The notes under the pieces are model-generated. The model ran no database searches and was not told where the DNA came from. It worked only from the letters and a program-made list of their open reading frames with translations. 64,000 nt of DNA. Origin: Alkalisalibacterium limincola. Lineage in GTDB: Bacteria > Pseudomonadota > Gammaproteobacteria > Xanthomonadales > Xanthomonadaceae. The translations under genes and the position numbers were made by a program. Positions 40,307-51,574 of this stretch are shown one piece after another. The stretch covers positions 1 through 64,000 of the forward strand of contig NZ_VRTS01000006.1 of NCBI RefSeq assembly GCF_008017755.1, given 5' to 3'. Positions within the stretch are counted from its first letter, which is position 1. Each line of letters opens with the position of its first letter.

Positions 40307-41512
40307 ATGCGCACGAATTCCCTGCCGGCCCTCACCGCCACGACCGCTGCAGTGACGGCCCTCCTGGTTGCCGGTGCTGCGGTCGCATCCCCGTCCGTCT
40401 CCAGTGAAACGGTCGCCTCGGACATCGCGTCGGAAGCCGGCGCCCTGCGCCTCACGCGTGTCGTTTCGGGCCTGGAGCATCCCTGGGCCGTGGCCTGGCT
40501 GCCCGATGGGCGCATGCTCGTCACCGAACGCCCCGGGCGGATGCACATCGTCGATGGCGACGACATCCAGTCGCTGTCGGGTGTTCCCGACGTGGGCATC
40601 GCCGGTGGCAACCAGGGCGGCTTGCTCGACGTGGTCGTGCACCCGGACCACGCGCGCAACGGGTGGGTCTATTTCACCTACTCCAGCCCCGGAGACAATG
40701 ACGCGGTCACCAGTGGCGAGGACATCGGCACGGCAACCGCGCTTGCCCGCGCGCGGATCAACGACGACGGTGACGGTTTGACCGACGTGGAGACGCTCTA
40801 CGCGCAGATGCCACGACACAACCCGGGCCGCCACTACGGCTCGCGCATCGTGTTCCCCGGCGACGGCCATGTCGTCTTCTCGATCGGCGACCGGGGCCTG
40901 CGCTGGACCGCCCAGGACCTGACCGACCCCGCCGGGTCGATCATCCGCCTGCGCGAGGATGGTGGCGCCCCCGACTCCAACCCCTTCGTCGGAAAGTCCC
41001 CCGGCAACCTGCGCCCGGAGATCTGGTCGTTCGGACACCGCAACAACCAGGGGCTCGCGATCCACCCCGACACCGGTGAGATCTGGACCACGGAGCATGG
41101 GCCGAAAGGCGGCGACGTGTTGCACCGCATCGAGGAGGGCGCCAACTACGGCTGGCCCCAGGTGGCCCATGGCACCGAATACTCCACAGACGAGCAGGTG
41201 GGCATCGGACGCGAAGCACCGGGCGTGACGCCTGCGGTGTATGTCTGGGACGAGTCGATGGCGCCTTCCGGCCTTGCGTTCTATACCGGCGATGCGTTCC
41301 CGGCGTGGCAGGGCCAGTTGTTCGCCGGTTCGCTGGCAAAGAAGCAGCTGCACCGGCTGGTCATCGACGGACAGGACGTGACCCATGAGGAAGTGCTGCT
41401 GAGCGACACCATCGGCCGCATCCGCGATGTCCGCCAGGGCCCCGACGGCTACCTCTACCTGCTCACCGATGAAGAGGATGGCGGCCTGTATCGCCTGGAA
41501 CCCGCCGGTTGA
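40307..41512 (+). CDS. PQQ-dependent sugar dehydrogenase family protein, periplasmic
   Basis: Beta-propeller of the glucose/sorbosone dehydrogenase family, 401 residues. A signal peptide (TAAVTALLVAGAAVASP) is followed by LEHPWAVAWLPDGRMLVTERPGR, GLLDVVVHPDHARNGWVYFTYS-type blade (key: GGLLDVVVHPD), SFGHRNNQGLAIHPDTGEIW and WTTEHGPKGGDVLHRIEEGANYGWP-like text (key: EHGPKGGDVL and GANYGWP). These match Asd-like (aldose sugar dehydrogenase, YliI) proteins. PQQ synthesis genes are not in the window. ATG 40307 after AAGGAG. Confidence 0.92.
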   Translation: MRTNSLPALTATTAAVTALLVAGAAVASPSVSSETVASDIASEAGALRLTRVVSGLEHPWAVAWLPDGRMLVTERPGRMHIVDGDDIQSLSGVPDVGIAGGNQGGLLDVVVHPDHARNGWVYFTYSSPGDNDAVTSGEDIGTATALARARINDDGDGLTDVETLYAQMPRHNPGRHYGSRIVFPGDGHVVFSIGDRGLRWTAQDLTDPAGSIIRLREDGGAPDSNPFVGKSPGNLRPEIWSFGHRNNQGLAIHPDTGEIWTTEHGPKGGDVLHRIEEGANYGWPQVAHGTEYSTDEQVGIGREAPGVTPAVYVWDESMAPSGLAFYTGDAFPAWQGQLFAGSLAKKQLHRLVIDGQDVTHEEVLLSDTIGRIRDVRQGPDGYLYLLTDEEDGGLYRLEPAG

Positions 41513-41553
41513 ATCCGGCAGGGCCCTGACGGCCGGGTTTCACGCATGACAAG

Positions 41554-41582
41554 CAAGGCTCCAGCCTCGATCTGGAGCCTTG
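41554..41582. terminator. Bidirectional terminator hairpin
   Basis: CAAGGCTCCAG and CTGGAGCCTTG form a perfect 11-bp stem with loop CCTCGAT, between the converging stops of the sugar dehydrogenase (41512) and csbD-like gene (41595). T-rich tails are absent, as in other GC-rich terminators here. Confidence 0.65.
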
Positions 41583-41594
41583 CGCCGTTGCGGA

Positions 41595-41780
41595 TCAGGG
41601 CTTGCTGCGGGAATCGCGCACCTTGTCGGTGGCCTTGCCCACGGCCTTCTGGGCCTTCCCGACAGTCTTCTGCGTCTTGCCCTCGAGCACCTTGGTGCGA
41701 TTCCCGGTGAGCTTGCCGGACACTTCCTTCAGCGAGCCCTTGACCTGGTGCTTGGTGCCTTCCACGCGATTCTTGTCCAT
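41595..41780 (-). CDS. CsbD family stress-response protein
   Basis: A 61-residue, highly charged protein with the CsbD pattern MDKNRVEGTKHQVKGSLKE and KLTGNRTKVLEGKTQKTVG. Such proteins are induced by general stress in several bacteria; their activity is unknown. ATG 41780 is used (RBS GGAGGACAGG); a longer start at 41819 would run into the promoter. A TTGCCA-16-TATGAG promoter precedes it. Confidence 0.88.
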   Translation of the reverse strand: MDKNRVEGTKHQVKGSLKEVSGKLTGNRTKVLEGKTQKTVGKAQKAVGKATDKVRDSRSKP

Positions 41781-41818
41781 GAACCTGTCCTCCTGTCCTG
41801 CACGATCGCAGCACCCCA

Positions 41819-41846
41819 CTCATAGTCCGGACCGGCTTAGTGGCAA
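41819..41846 (-). promoter_or_regulatory. Sigma-70-type promoter of the CsbD gene
   Basis: On the minus strand TTGCCA (-35, 41846-41841) and TATGAG (-10, 41824-41819) are separated by 16 bases. A start about seven bases downstream would give a leader of about 32 bases. It is the only promoter in the window with both hexamers recognisable. Confidence 0.5.
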
Positions 41847-42022
41847 GTGAACTGCCCGCGGCACGCGTTCGGGAGCCTGGTCATCGGACCGGCGGAGGAC
41901 CCGCCCGCAAACCGCCACATTTTCCCGCCGAACCGGCAGATGCCGGCGCCATACTTCCCCCGCCATGACCGATCGAGTCCGCGCCGCAACGGCCGGGCAA
42001 CCGGCAAGCGAGGGGAAGCGCG

Positions 42023-45000
42023 ATGGGCGAGTCGAAGGAAGGCGGGAGCAGCAAGGCCAGGGCGTCATGGTCCAGATTCCACCGCACCATGTTCGGCGAG
42101 GTGAGCTGGCAGCCACCGGCTTGGGGCCACCGACTTGCCAGCCGCGTCCGGAGCCGCCCGCTCCTCTGGCTGGGCTTGCCGGGCCTCGTCCTTGTTCTGC
42201 TGGCATCGGGCATCGGCTGGATGCTGCGTCCACCGGTCATCGCACCCGACGCGATCTCCGCCACGCTGCGCGCACCGGGACTTACCGACTATGAGCGCAC
42301 GCCGCCTGCGATCCGATCGCTGCGGCTTCGCTTCGATGGCGCGGTAGCGCCCCTGGAAGCCATCGGCGAAGCCGGCGAGCGCAGCCGCGAACCCAAGGGC
42401 CTGGAACTGAGTCCCGCCCACCCCGGCACCTGGGTCTGGCGCAGCGACAAGGAACTGGTGTTCAACCCGGCGGAGGACTGGCCGGTCGGGCAGGACTTCC
42501 GTCTGCAGATCGATGCACGCCACGCCGTCGCACCGGGCATCAGCCTGGCCCAGTCCAGGCACGGGTTTTCCACCCCGGCGTTCTCGGTCCGGGCCGAGCA
42601 GGCGGAGTTCTACCAGGACCCCGAAGACGCGTCGCTCAAGCGCGGCGTCTACACACTGTCCTTCACCCATCCAGTCGATGCCGCGCAACTGGAGCGCAGG
42701 CTCTCGCTCGCGCTCGAGGACAGCACCGGTCGACGGCTGGGTTCGCCCACGTTCGCGACCCGCTACGACGAGCGCAGGCTCAAGGCGTGGGTGCAGTCCG
42801 ATCCGCTGACGCTGCCGGAGAATGGCGGCCTGCTCAGGTTGTCGCTCGCGGCGGGAAGCACCGCCTCCCTGCCCGGCCGCTCGCGCGCCCCGGAGCTCGA
42901 GACCACCCTCGCGCTGCCGGCGCTCTACAGCGTGGAGCTGTCCGGTCTGGACGCGGTCCTGGCCGACAACGAGCGCCACGAGCCCGAACAGGTGCTGAGC
43001 TTCGGTTTCAACCACGACCTGCGCGACACGGACGTCGGGAATGGCGCACGTGCATGGCTGCTGCCCGAACGGCGCACGCTGCGACCGGATGAACAGCCGC
43101 CCCGACGCCCATGGCCGGTGCCCTACCCGTGGTCGCCCAACGATATCGACGAGGCCTTGCTGGCGGAGTCGGAACGACTGGATCTCCAGGCGCTGCCGCC
43201 CGAGCGCGAGTGGACCCGCCAGCACGACTTCCGCTACCAGGCGCCGCCGGGGCGCCGCGTGTACGTCCATGTGGCCGCCGGCCTGGAAAGCTTCGGCGGC
43301 TTCCGCATGGGCAAGCCGGCCCAGCGCGTTCTCACCGTGCCGCCCTACCCGAAGCTGCTGCGTTTCGTCGGCGAGGGTTCGCTGCTGTCCTTGCGCGGCG
43401 AGCGCCGCGTGTCCATCGTCTCGCGCAACACCGACGCGCTGCGCCTGGAAATCGGCCGGATCCTGCCCGGCCAGTTGCATCACCTCGCCTCGGGCCATCG
43501 CGGCAGCTTGTCGGAGCCCCACCTGTGGCAGCTCGGCGAGGACGCGCTGGTCGAGCGCTTCGAGAAACGCGTCACGCTGCCCAACGAGGACCCCGCACGC
43601 TCGGACTACACCGGCGTCGACCTCGGCGAATTCTTTGATGCCCGGCGCCGTGGCGTGTTCCTGCTCAGCCTGCGCGAGCTCAGCGCGCACGACCGTCAAC
43701 TGACCCCCGAGCAGACCCTGGCACGCAACGCCGGCAACGAGCTCGACCGGCGCCTCGTGGTGCTCACCGACCTTGGCGTCATCGCGAAGCTCAACCTCGA
43801 CACGAGCCGCGAGGTGTTCGTGCAGTCGCTCTCCGGCGAAGGCCCGGTCAGCGGCGCGCGCGTGGCCGTCATCGCCCGCAACGGCGAGACGCTGTTCTCC
43901 ACCATCACCGGTGCGGATGGCCATGCCTCGCTGCCCTCGCTGGAAGGCCACACCCGTGAGCGCCTCCCGGTCATGCTCGCGGTCAGCAAGGGCCAGGACC
44001 TCAGCTTCCTGCCGCTGGGCGGGCGCCAGCGCGTGCTCGACACCTCGCGCTTCGATGTCGGCGGCGAGCCCAACGAGCTCGAGGCGGGCGCACTGCGTGC
44101 GGTGCTGTTCTCCGACCGCGGACTGTATCGCCCCGGCGAAACGGTGAACCTCGGGCTGATCCTGCGCGCCCAGGACTGGGACCAGTCACCACAGGGCCTG
44201 CCGATGGAACTGGTGGTCACCGATCCGCGTGGCAGCGTCGCGCGGCGACAGTCCATCGCCTTCGGACCGGAGGGCTTCGAGGAAGCCAGCTTCACCCCGC
44301 CCCGGTCCGCGCCCAGTGGTCCCTGGCAGACCACGCTGTACCTGCTCGAGCGCAGCGACCGGCGGCGCGCGATCGGCACCACCACGGTGCAGGTGCGCGA
44401 GTTCCGTCCCGATACGATGCGGGTGCGCGCCCGCCTGTCCAGCCACAATCCGCGCGCTGGGTGCATCCCGACGGCCTGGCCGCCGAGGTGAGCGTGGAAA
44501 ACCTCTTCGGCACCCCGGCCCAGGACCGTCGCGTGGAGGGGCGCCTGAACCTGCGCCCGATCCTGCCCAGTTTCGCGGGCTGGCCGGGCTTCCGCTTCCA
44601 CGACCCGCAACGCGCCAGCGAAGGCGTCGGCGAGGACCTCGAAGCCGCACGCACCGACGCCGATGGACGCGTGTCGCTGCCCTTGGGCCTGGAGCGCTAC
44701 GAGCGCGCCACGTACCGTCTCGACCTGCTGGTGAGGGCATTCGAACCCGGAAGCGGGCGTGGGGTCGCCGCCCAGGCCGAGGCGCTGGTCAGCGAGGCGG
44801 ACTACCTCATCGGCGTGCGCACGCCCGACCCGCTGCGCTGGATCGCACGCGGCGAGCAGCGCGCGGTGATCGTCGTGGGCATCGGTCCCGATGGCGAGGC
44901 ACGCGCCGTGGACGGCCTGCGCGCCGTGCTGGTGGAGCGCCGCTTCGTCTCGGTGCTGACCCGCGGCAACGATGGGCTGTACCGGTACGTCTCGCGCCCA

Positions 45001-47873
45001 CGCCGCGACGAGCGTGGCGAGCAGCCGCTGGCGCTCGGGGGCGAACCGCGAAACCTGGTGCTGGATACCGCCACGCCCGGTGACTGGACGCTGGAGATCC
45101 GCGATGCCCACGACACGGTGCTCAACACGATCGACTGGACCGTCGCCGGCAATGCCAACCTGAGCCGCAACCTGGAGCGCAACGCGGAACTGGCCATCAC
45201 GCTGGACCGGCGCAGCTATGCGCCGGGCGAGGAGATCGAACTCAGTCTGCGCGCGCCGTATCCAGGCCGTGGCGTCATCACGATCGAGCGCGACCGCGTC
45301 CATGCCCACACCTGGTTCGAGGCCGACACCACCGCCTCGGTCCAGCGCATCCGCGTGCCCGAGGGCATCGAGGGCAATGCCTACGTCAGCGTGCAGTACC
45401 TGCGCGATCCGGATTCGCCCGAAATCTTCACCAGCCCGCTGAGCTGGGGCGTGGCGCCGTTCGAGATCGACCGCGATGCGCGCACCCTGCCCCTGGCCAT
45501 CGAACTCGAACCGCGGGTGCGGCCGGGCGAAGCCCAGGCCATCACCGTGCGCAGCGGATCCCCGGCCCGGGTGGCCCTGTTCGTGGTCGACGAAGGCATC
45601 CTGCAGGTGGCCGGCTACCGCGTGCCCGACCCGCTGGACCACTTCCTGCGCAAGCGCATGCACCAGGTCGCCACCGCCCAGATCCTCGACCTGGTGTTGC
45701 CGGAGTTCCGCCACTTCCAGGCGCTGGCGGCACCCGGCGGCGACAGCGAGGGCGCCGGGGCACGCCATCTCAACCCGTTCCGCCGACGCGGCGAGGCACC
45801 GGCGGTGTGGTGGTCGGGCCTGGTGGACAGCGACGGCGAGTCCCACTTCCAGCTCACCCTGCCCGAGCACTTCAACGGCCGCGTGCGCGTGGTGGCGGTC
45901 GCGGTGAGTCCCCAGCGGATGGGCATTGCCGAGACGACACAGACCGTCCGCGGCGACTTCGTGCTGACGCCGACCGTGCCCACGCACGTCGCCCCGGGCG
46001 ACGTGTTCGAACTGCCCGTGGGTGTCGCCAACACGCTCGAGATCGACGAGGACACAGCGGTCGACGTGCATCTGGAGGTGACCCTGCCCGAGGGGATGGA
46101 GCGCATCGATGATGCGAACCAGCCGCTGAGCCTGCGTCCCGGCGAGGAGGGCCTCGTCGCGCTGCAGCTTCGGGTCGGCCCCCACCCCGGCGCGGTCCCG
46201 ATCCGCATCGAGGCGCGCTCAGGCGCCCACCGGGCCCGGCGCAACATCGAAGTCTCGGTTCGCCCCGCCCTGGTTGCCGAGAACCGGACGCGGATCGGGC
46301 GCGCAATCCGCGATACGCCGATCGACGACCTGCGCCGGATGCACGAAGCCTTCTCCACCCGACGTCTCTCCGCCTCGCCTTCCCCGCTGGTGGCGATCGA
46401 CGGCTACGCGCACTGGCTCGACGGGTTCGCGCACGCCTGCACCGAGCAGCTGGTCAGTCGGCTGATCCCGCACCTCGTGCAGGCGAAGCATCCGGAGCTG
46501 GTCGGCGGGAATCGGAATGCGGACGCGTTGGCGAGCACCCTCGACCTGCTTCGGACGCGCCAGAACAGCGAGGGTGGCTTCGGCTACTGGCGCGCGACGA
46601 TCGAGGCCGAGCCCTTCGTTTCGGCCTGGACGACGCTCGCCCTGGTGGAGGCACGCGATCGCGGGCAACGGGTCCCGGCGGACATGCTCGACGCCAGCAA
46701 CCGCTACCTGCGCCGGCATGCCGCCGACCATGGCCTGACCGCGCTGCATGAGCAGCGCTCCCGGGCGATGGCGGTGTACCTGCTGGCCCGGCAGGGACAG
46801 CAGGTCGGTGACCTGCTGGCCACGCTGCAGACCCAGCTCGAGCGCGACCACCCCAAGGGCTGGCGCGACGACACCGCGGGCGGCCTGGTCGCGGCGAGCT
46901 TCCAGCTGCTGCGCCAGGACCGCGCCGCCGCCCCGCTGGCGAACCGGATGCGGGAACTGGCCATCGCACCCGAGGACACGGAGCACCACTTCGCCGACTT
47001 CAACGATCCGCTGATCGCCCAGGCCTGGCGCCTCTACCTGCTTCACAGGCACTTTCCGCAGCAGGTGCGAGGCCTGCCCGCAAGCACCGTGGAATCGCTG
47101 CTCGACCCGATCCGCGAGACGCGCTTCAACACGCTCAGCGCCGCGCTGGCGATCCTTGCCCTGGAGGCGATGGATCCGGGTGAGGGCAGCGTGCCAGGGC
47201 TGGCAGTGGAGTCCGCCGACGGCGGACGGCTCGCCATCGGCGAGGCCACCGGCCGCCTGGTGCGTGCCGGGCTCGAGCCCACTGCGCGGCGCTTGTGGGT
47301 CGAGCCGCCGATGCCACGCCGGCCTGGTACGTGCTCAATGAATCCGGCTTCGACATCGGCGCGCCCGATGCGGTGCAGGACCGTGGCCTGGAGGTGCAAC
47401 GCGACTACCTCGACGCCGAGGGCCAGCCGACCACCAGCGTGGCCGTGGGTGGCGAGCTCACCGTCCGGCTGCGGCTGCGCGCCCGTGGCGAACGGGCCTG
47501 GCAGCACGTCGCCGTGAGCGACCTGCTGCCCGGCGGGTTCGAGCTGGTGCTCGACACGCCCGCCAGCACTCCCCCCGCGCAGGACGACCCCGACCGGGAA
47601 CAACCCGCAAGCGCGGACGTTCCGGCGGCACCGACACTGGCGCGCCCGGGTTCGAGCTTCGTGCCGGAGCACGCCGAGATGCGCGAGGACCGTGTCGTGC
47701 TGTACGGCACGATCCAGCCGCAGATGCAGGAGTTCCGCTATCGCATCCGGGCCGGCAGCATCGGCGAATTCGAGATCCCGCCGGTGCATGCGGAATCGAT
47801 GTATCGCCAGGACGTGCTGGCACGCGGCAGCCCCGGCGAGCGGATGATCGTGGCCCCGGTGGACGGGGAGTGA
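42023..47873 (+). CDS. Bacterial alpha-2-macroglobulin with thioester (two frameshifts)
   Basis: Protease-trapping periplasmic protein like E. coli YfhM. Reading through two one-base deletions (about 44460 and 47304) gives 1950 residues. N-terminus: cytoplasmic tail and one membrane helix (LLWLGLPGLVLVLLASGIGWML); there is no lipobox, unlike YfhM. Then macroglobulin domains, a long disordered Gly segment is absent, the MG/bait region, and the thioester CTEQ with C1473 in AHACTEQLVSRL, followed by the alpha-helical TED and C-terminal domain (RAADATPAWYVLNESGFD). ATG 42023 follows GAGGGGAAG. pbpC starts two bases after the stop, the conserved pairing thought to link protease defence to peptidoglycan repair. 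Confidence 0.92.
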
Positions 47874-47874
47874 G

Positions 47875-50247
47875 GTGGTGAACCCGCGCGCGCGCCGGTT
47901 CGCCCGCTGGTTCGCCGTGCTCTGGCTCGGTGCCCTGCTGCTGTCGGCCTCAGCCCTCCTGGGGCTGCGCCTGGTGCCGCACCCGCCGCTGTCCGACGGT
48001 GTCATGGGCTCGACCGCCGTGCTGGATCGCGAGGGTCGCCTGCTGCGGCTCTCGCTGGCTGCGGACGAGCGCTATCGGCAATGGGTGCCGCTCGAGGAGA
48101 TCTCGCCCACCCTGGTCGAGGCGGTGCTGATCTACGAGGACGCCTGGTTCCGCCACCACCCGGGGGTGAATCCGGTCAGCCTGGTGCGGGGCGCATGGAG
48201 CAGTCATGTCAGCCGCCGCGCCATCGTCGGTGGGTCCACCATCACCATGCAGCTGGCGCGCCTGCGTGGGCGACTGGAGACCCGCAGCGTGCGCGGCAAG
48301 CTGGTGCAGATCCTGCACGCGCTGCACCTCGAGGCCCGCTGTTCGAAGGACGACATCCTTGAGGCCTATCTCAACCTGGCACCCTACGGCGGCAACATCG
48401 AGGGCGTCGCCGCAGCCAGCCGGATCTACTTCGACAAGCCGCCAGGCGAACTGACCCTGCCCGAGGCCCTGACCCTGGCCGTGCTGCCGCAAGCACCCTC
48501 GCGGCGCGGCCGGCTCCACCGCAGCGAGGACGGCGAGGCCTACCTGGGCGCCGGACTGGCCGCGGCACGTGGCCGTGCGTTCGAACGCTGGCAGGCACGC
48601 CATGGTGCCAGCGAATCCGAGCATGCCCTGATGCGACTGCCGATGCGCCTGCGCGGACCGCGCGCGCTCCCGTTCCATGCGCCGCACTTCGCCGACCGCG
48701 TGCTGGCCGAGCAGGCCCTGGGCAGGGAGCGCGCCGCCGAGATCACCACCACGCTGGACCTGCGCCTGCAGCGGCTGGTGGAAACGCGGGTGACCCAGTA
48801 CCTGCGCGGCAAGGCGCATCGGGGCATCGACAACGCCGCCGTGCTGATCGTCGACACCCGCGACATGGGCGTGCGCGCGCTGGTCGGTTCGGCGAACTTC
48901 CACGACGAGGCGCTGTCCGGCCAGGTCAACGGCACCGATGCCAAGCGCTCGCCCGGCTCGACACTCAAGCCCTTCATCTATGCACTGGCGATCGACCAGG
49001 GGGTGCTGCATCCCGCCACCGTCCTGCGCGATGTCCCGACGGCGTTCGGGCCCTACACGCCGGAGAACCACGACGGTGGCTTCGCCGGCCCCGTGAGCGC
49101 CACGGACGCCCTCAATCGCAGCCGCAACATACCCGCGGTGCGCGTTTCCGCGCAGCTTGACCAACCCGGCCTCTACGACTTCCTTCGCGAGTCCGGTGTG
49201 CGCGGGCTTGCCAGCGAGCAGCACTACGGCCTTGCCCTGGTGCTCGGCGGCGGTGAGGTGACGATGGAGGAACTGGCGCGGATGTACGCGCTGTTCAACA
49301 ACCAGGGCCGGGTGCGTCCGCTGCGCTGGCGCGAGGCCGACCCCAGCTCGCCCGGCACCGCCCTGCTCAGCCCGGAGGCCGCATGGATAACCCGCGACAT
49401 GCTGCGCGCCCACCCTCGCCCCGGCGGCGCGAGTGCATCCGACCAGGCCCGCGTGCCGATCGCATGGAAGACCGGAACCTCATGGGCCTTCCGCGACGCA
49501 TGGACTGCCGGCGTCGTCGGTCCCTATGCGCTGGTGGTGTGGATGGGCAACTTCGACGGCCGCGGCAATCCCGCCCTGGTCGGCGTCGAGTCGGCGGCAC
49601 CGTTGTTCTTCGACCTGGTTGATGCGCTGCATGCCTCTCAGGTCCCGCTGGGCGACCCGGTGAAGCGCATGCCGGCACGGCTGGCCCGGGTCGAGGTGTG
49701 CCTTGCCAGCGGCGACCTGCCCAACGCGCACTGCCCCTCGCGCGGCGAAACCTGGTTTGTCGCCGGCGTCTCGCCGATCCGCGTGAGCACCATCCATCGT
49801 CCGGTCAACATCGACATGGCCACCGGTGCGGTGGTCTGCGGTCGGTTCGACCCCGCCACGATGCGCCAGGACGTGCACGAGTTCTGGCCGTCCGACCTGT
49901 CGCGCCTGTTCGCCCAGGCTGGCATGCCCCGCCGCAGGCCTCCGCCCGGAGCGGCTTGCGATGGTGCCCGGGCCTGGCAGGGGGCCGCCCCGGAGATCAC
50001 GTCGCCCTGGCGCGGGACCACCTACGCGCTGCGGCTGGACGATCCCGCGAACCCCGGCCTCGCGCTGTCGGCGACGGCCTCCGCCGATGCCACCAGGCTC
50101 TTCTGGTTCGCCGACGGCGCGTTCGTCGGTGAGAGCGCGATCGGCGAGTCCCTGGCATGGCGTCCCCAGCGGACCGGAACCACCACGGTGAGCGTGGTGG
50201 ACGACCTCGGCCGCGCCGAGAGTCGCGAGATCAACGTCTCCCGCTAG
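47875..50247 (+). CDS. pbpC: Penicillin-binding protein 1C
   Basis: Bifunctional peptidoglycan glycosyltransferase/transpeptidase, 790 residues. One membrane helix; GT51 domain with catalytic Glu near E88 in [12 protein letters not shown] and [12 protein letters not shown]; transpeptidase with S362 in [12 protein letters not shown] in SRNIPAV and K532 in [12 protein letters not shown]-terminal BiPBP_C domain (about 690-790). The start is GTG 47875 or the GTG three bases later. It directly follows the alpha-2-macroglobulin gene, as in E. coli. Confidence 0.96.
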   Translation: MVNPRARRFARWFAVLWLGALLLSASALLGLRLVPHPPLSDGVMGSTAVLDREGRLLRLSLAADERYRQWVPLEEISPTLVEAVLIYEDAWFRHHPGVNPVSLVRGAWSSHVSRRAIVGGSTITMQLARLRGRLETRSVRGKLVQILHALHLEARCSKDDILEAYLNLAPYGGNIEGVAAASRIYFDKPPGELTLPEALTLAVLPQAPSRRGRLHRSEDGEAYLGAGLAAARGRAFERWQARHGASESEHALMRLPMRLRGPRALPFHAPHFADRVLAEQALGRERAAEITTTLDLRLQRLVETRVTQYLRGKAHRGIDNAAVLIVDTRDMGVRALVGSANFHDEALSGQVNGTDAKRSPGSTLKPFIYALAIDQGVLHPATVLRDVPTAFGPYTPENHDGGFAGPVSATDALNRSRNIPAVRVSAQLDQPGLYDFLRESGVRGLASEQHYGLALVLGGGEVTMEELARMYALFNNQGRVRPLRWREADPSSPGTALLSPEAAWITRDMLRAHPRPGGASASDQARVPIAWKTGTSWAFRDAWTAGVVGPYALVVWMGNFDGRGNPALVGVESAAPLFFDLVDALHASQVPLGDPVKRMPARLARVEVCLASGDLPNAHCPSRGETWFVAGVSPIRVSTIHRPVNIDMATGAVVCGRFDPATMRQDVHEFWPSDLSRLFAQAGMPRRRPPPGAACDGARAWQGAAPEITSPWRGTTYALRLDDPANPGLALSATASADATRLFWFADGAFVGESAIGESLAWRPQRTGTTTVSVVDDLGRAESREINVSR

Positions 50248-50360
50248 GACCCACCACAGCCCGAACCCCTGCGGCGGCAGGTCACGATCCGGATCCGGCG
50301 GAGGATGCCATCGGCGGGCATCCAGGCGGCAATACAGGCGGTTCCAGCGCCACCGTCGGG

Positions 50361-50366
50361 TAAACT
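50361..50366 (+). promoter_or_regulatory. -10-like box immediately before rnfA
   Basis: TAAACT lies only six bases before the rnfA ATG at 50373, so a transcript from it would begin at or next to the start codon (leaderless). The 125-base gap after pbpC shows no terminator I can support. Confidence 0.35.
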
Positions 50367-50372
50367 CCGGCC

Positions 50373-50957
50373 ATGACCGACCTGTTCCTGATCCTCATCG
50401 GCACCGTGCTGGTCAACAACTTCGTGCTGGTGAAGTTCCTCGGGCTGTGCCCGTTCATGGGCGTATCGCGCAAGCTCGACGCGGCCTACGGCATGGCGAT
50501 GGCCACCGGCTTCGTGCTGACCTTGTCCGCGGCGATCGCCTGGGTCGTGCACCACTGGCTGCTGGTGCCGCTGGGCCTGGAATACCTGCGCACGCTCAGC
50601 TTCATCCTGGTCATCGCCTCGGTCGTCCAGTTCACCGAAACCCTGATGCACCGCCAGAGCCCCCGCCTGTATCGGGTGCTGGGCATCTTCCTGCCGCTGA
50701 TCACGACCAACTGCGCGGTGCTGGGCGTGGCCCTGCTCAACATCCAGGCGCGCAACTCCCTGTTCGAGTCGGTGGTCTACGGCTTCGGTGCCGCGCTCGG
50801 CTTCGGCCTGGTGCTGGTGATGTTCGCGGCGATGCGCGAGCGCCTGGAAGCGGCCGACGTGCCCCTGAGCTTCCGCGGCGCGCCGATCGCGCTGGTGACC
50901 GCCGGCATCATGGCGCTGGCCTTCCTCGGCTTCGCCGGCATGGCCCCGGCGGCCTAG
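50373..50957 (+). CDS. rnfA: Rnf/Rsx electron-transport complex subunit A
   Basis: Six-helix membrane subunit of the ion-pumping ferredoxin:NAD oxidoreductase (RNF) or SoxR-reducing (RSX) complex, 194 residues. Conserved phrases: [22 protein letters not shown] near the start (key: [14 protein letters not shown]), [17 protein letters not shown] and [22 protein letters not shown]-type end. The cysteines in GLCPF and TTNCAVLG coordinate the intramembrane Fe-S cluster with RnfE in known structures. rnfB follows, but rnfCDGE do not. Confidence 0.95.
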   Translation: MTDLFLILIGTVLVNNFVLVKFLGLCPFMGVSRKLDAAYGMAMATGFVLTLSAAIAWVVHHWLLVPLGLEYLRTLSFILVIASVVQFTETLMHRQSPRLYRVLGIFLPLITTNCAVLGVALLNIQARNSLFESVVYGFGAALGFGLVLVMFAAMRERLEAADVPLSFRGAPIALVTAGIMALAFLGFAGMAPAA

Positions 50958-50960
50958 TCG

Positions 50961-51517
50961 ATGGGCGCGATCATCGCCCTCGTGCTCCTCGCGGCCAGCT
51001 TCGGTGCGGTGCTGGGCTGGGCGGCACTGCGCTTCCGGGTCGAGAGCGACCCGATCGTGGAGCAGATCGACCAGCTGCTGCCGCAAACCCAGTGCGGGCA
51101 GTGCGGCTACCCGGCTGCCGCCCCTATGCCGAGGCGATCGCGGCCGAACAGGCCGACATCAACCAGTGCCCGCCAGGCGGAGAGGCCGGGGTCCGGGCGC
51201 TCGCCACGCTGCTGGGCCGGGAGCCGAAACCGCTCAACCCCGAGAACGGGGTCGAGGCTCCGAAGAAGCTGGCGCTGATCATCGAGGCCGACTGCATCGG
51301 CTGCACCAAATGCATCCAGGCCTGCCCGGTCGACGCGATCATCGGTGCGCCGAAGCTCATGCATACGGTCATCGACGAACTGTGCACCGGCTGCGAGCTG
51401 TGCCTGCCGCCGTGCCCGGTGGACTGCATCGAACTGGTGGACCCGCCCGGCGATCCGCGCCGCTACGTCCAGCCGCTCCCAGCGAGACGGATCGCCTCCA
51501 CACTGGTGGCCCGCTGA
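50961..51517 (+). CDS. rnfB: Rnf/Rsx complex subunit B, ferredoxin-like (one frameshift)
   Basis: Membrane-anchored Fe-S subunit, 185 residues when corrected. An N-terminal helix, the 4Fe-4S motif [19 protein letters not shown], then two ferredoxin motifs [16 protein letters not shown] and [16 protein letters not shown]. At 51111-51114 the text CCGGCTGC lacks one G of CCGGGCTGC, putting the first cluster motif out of frame; the deletion is in a G run and the rest is perfect. Starts three bases after rnfA. Role depends on partners not found in this window. Confidence 0.9.
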
Positions 51518-51574
51518 GCGGAAGGCCCGTCGATCGCCCGGGCGCCACCGACCGGCTCCCGGGCCCGGGCGCCG

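Noticed and set aside
41781-42022. A small gene in the 242-base region between the CsbD and alpha-2-macroglobulin genes
   Set aside because: Short frames exist on both strands but lack ribosome-binding sites and conserved text; apart from the CsbD promoter I see nothing there.
43696-46185. An 829-codon minus-strand frame inside the alpha-2-macroglobulin gene
   Set aside because: Opposite strand of a gene with conserved motifs; product lacks any domain and spans no regulatory signals.
51518-51574. Terminator between rnfB and the peroxiredoxin
   Set aside because: Several GCCCGGGC-type palindromes lie here but they can pair in many ways and none gives one clear stem with a tail.
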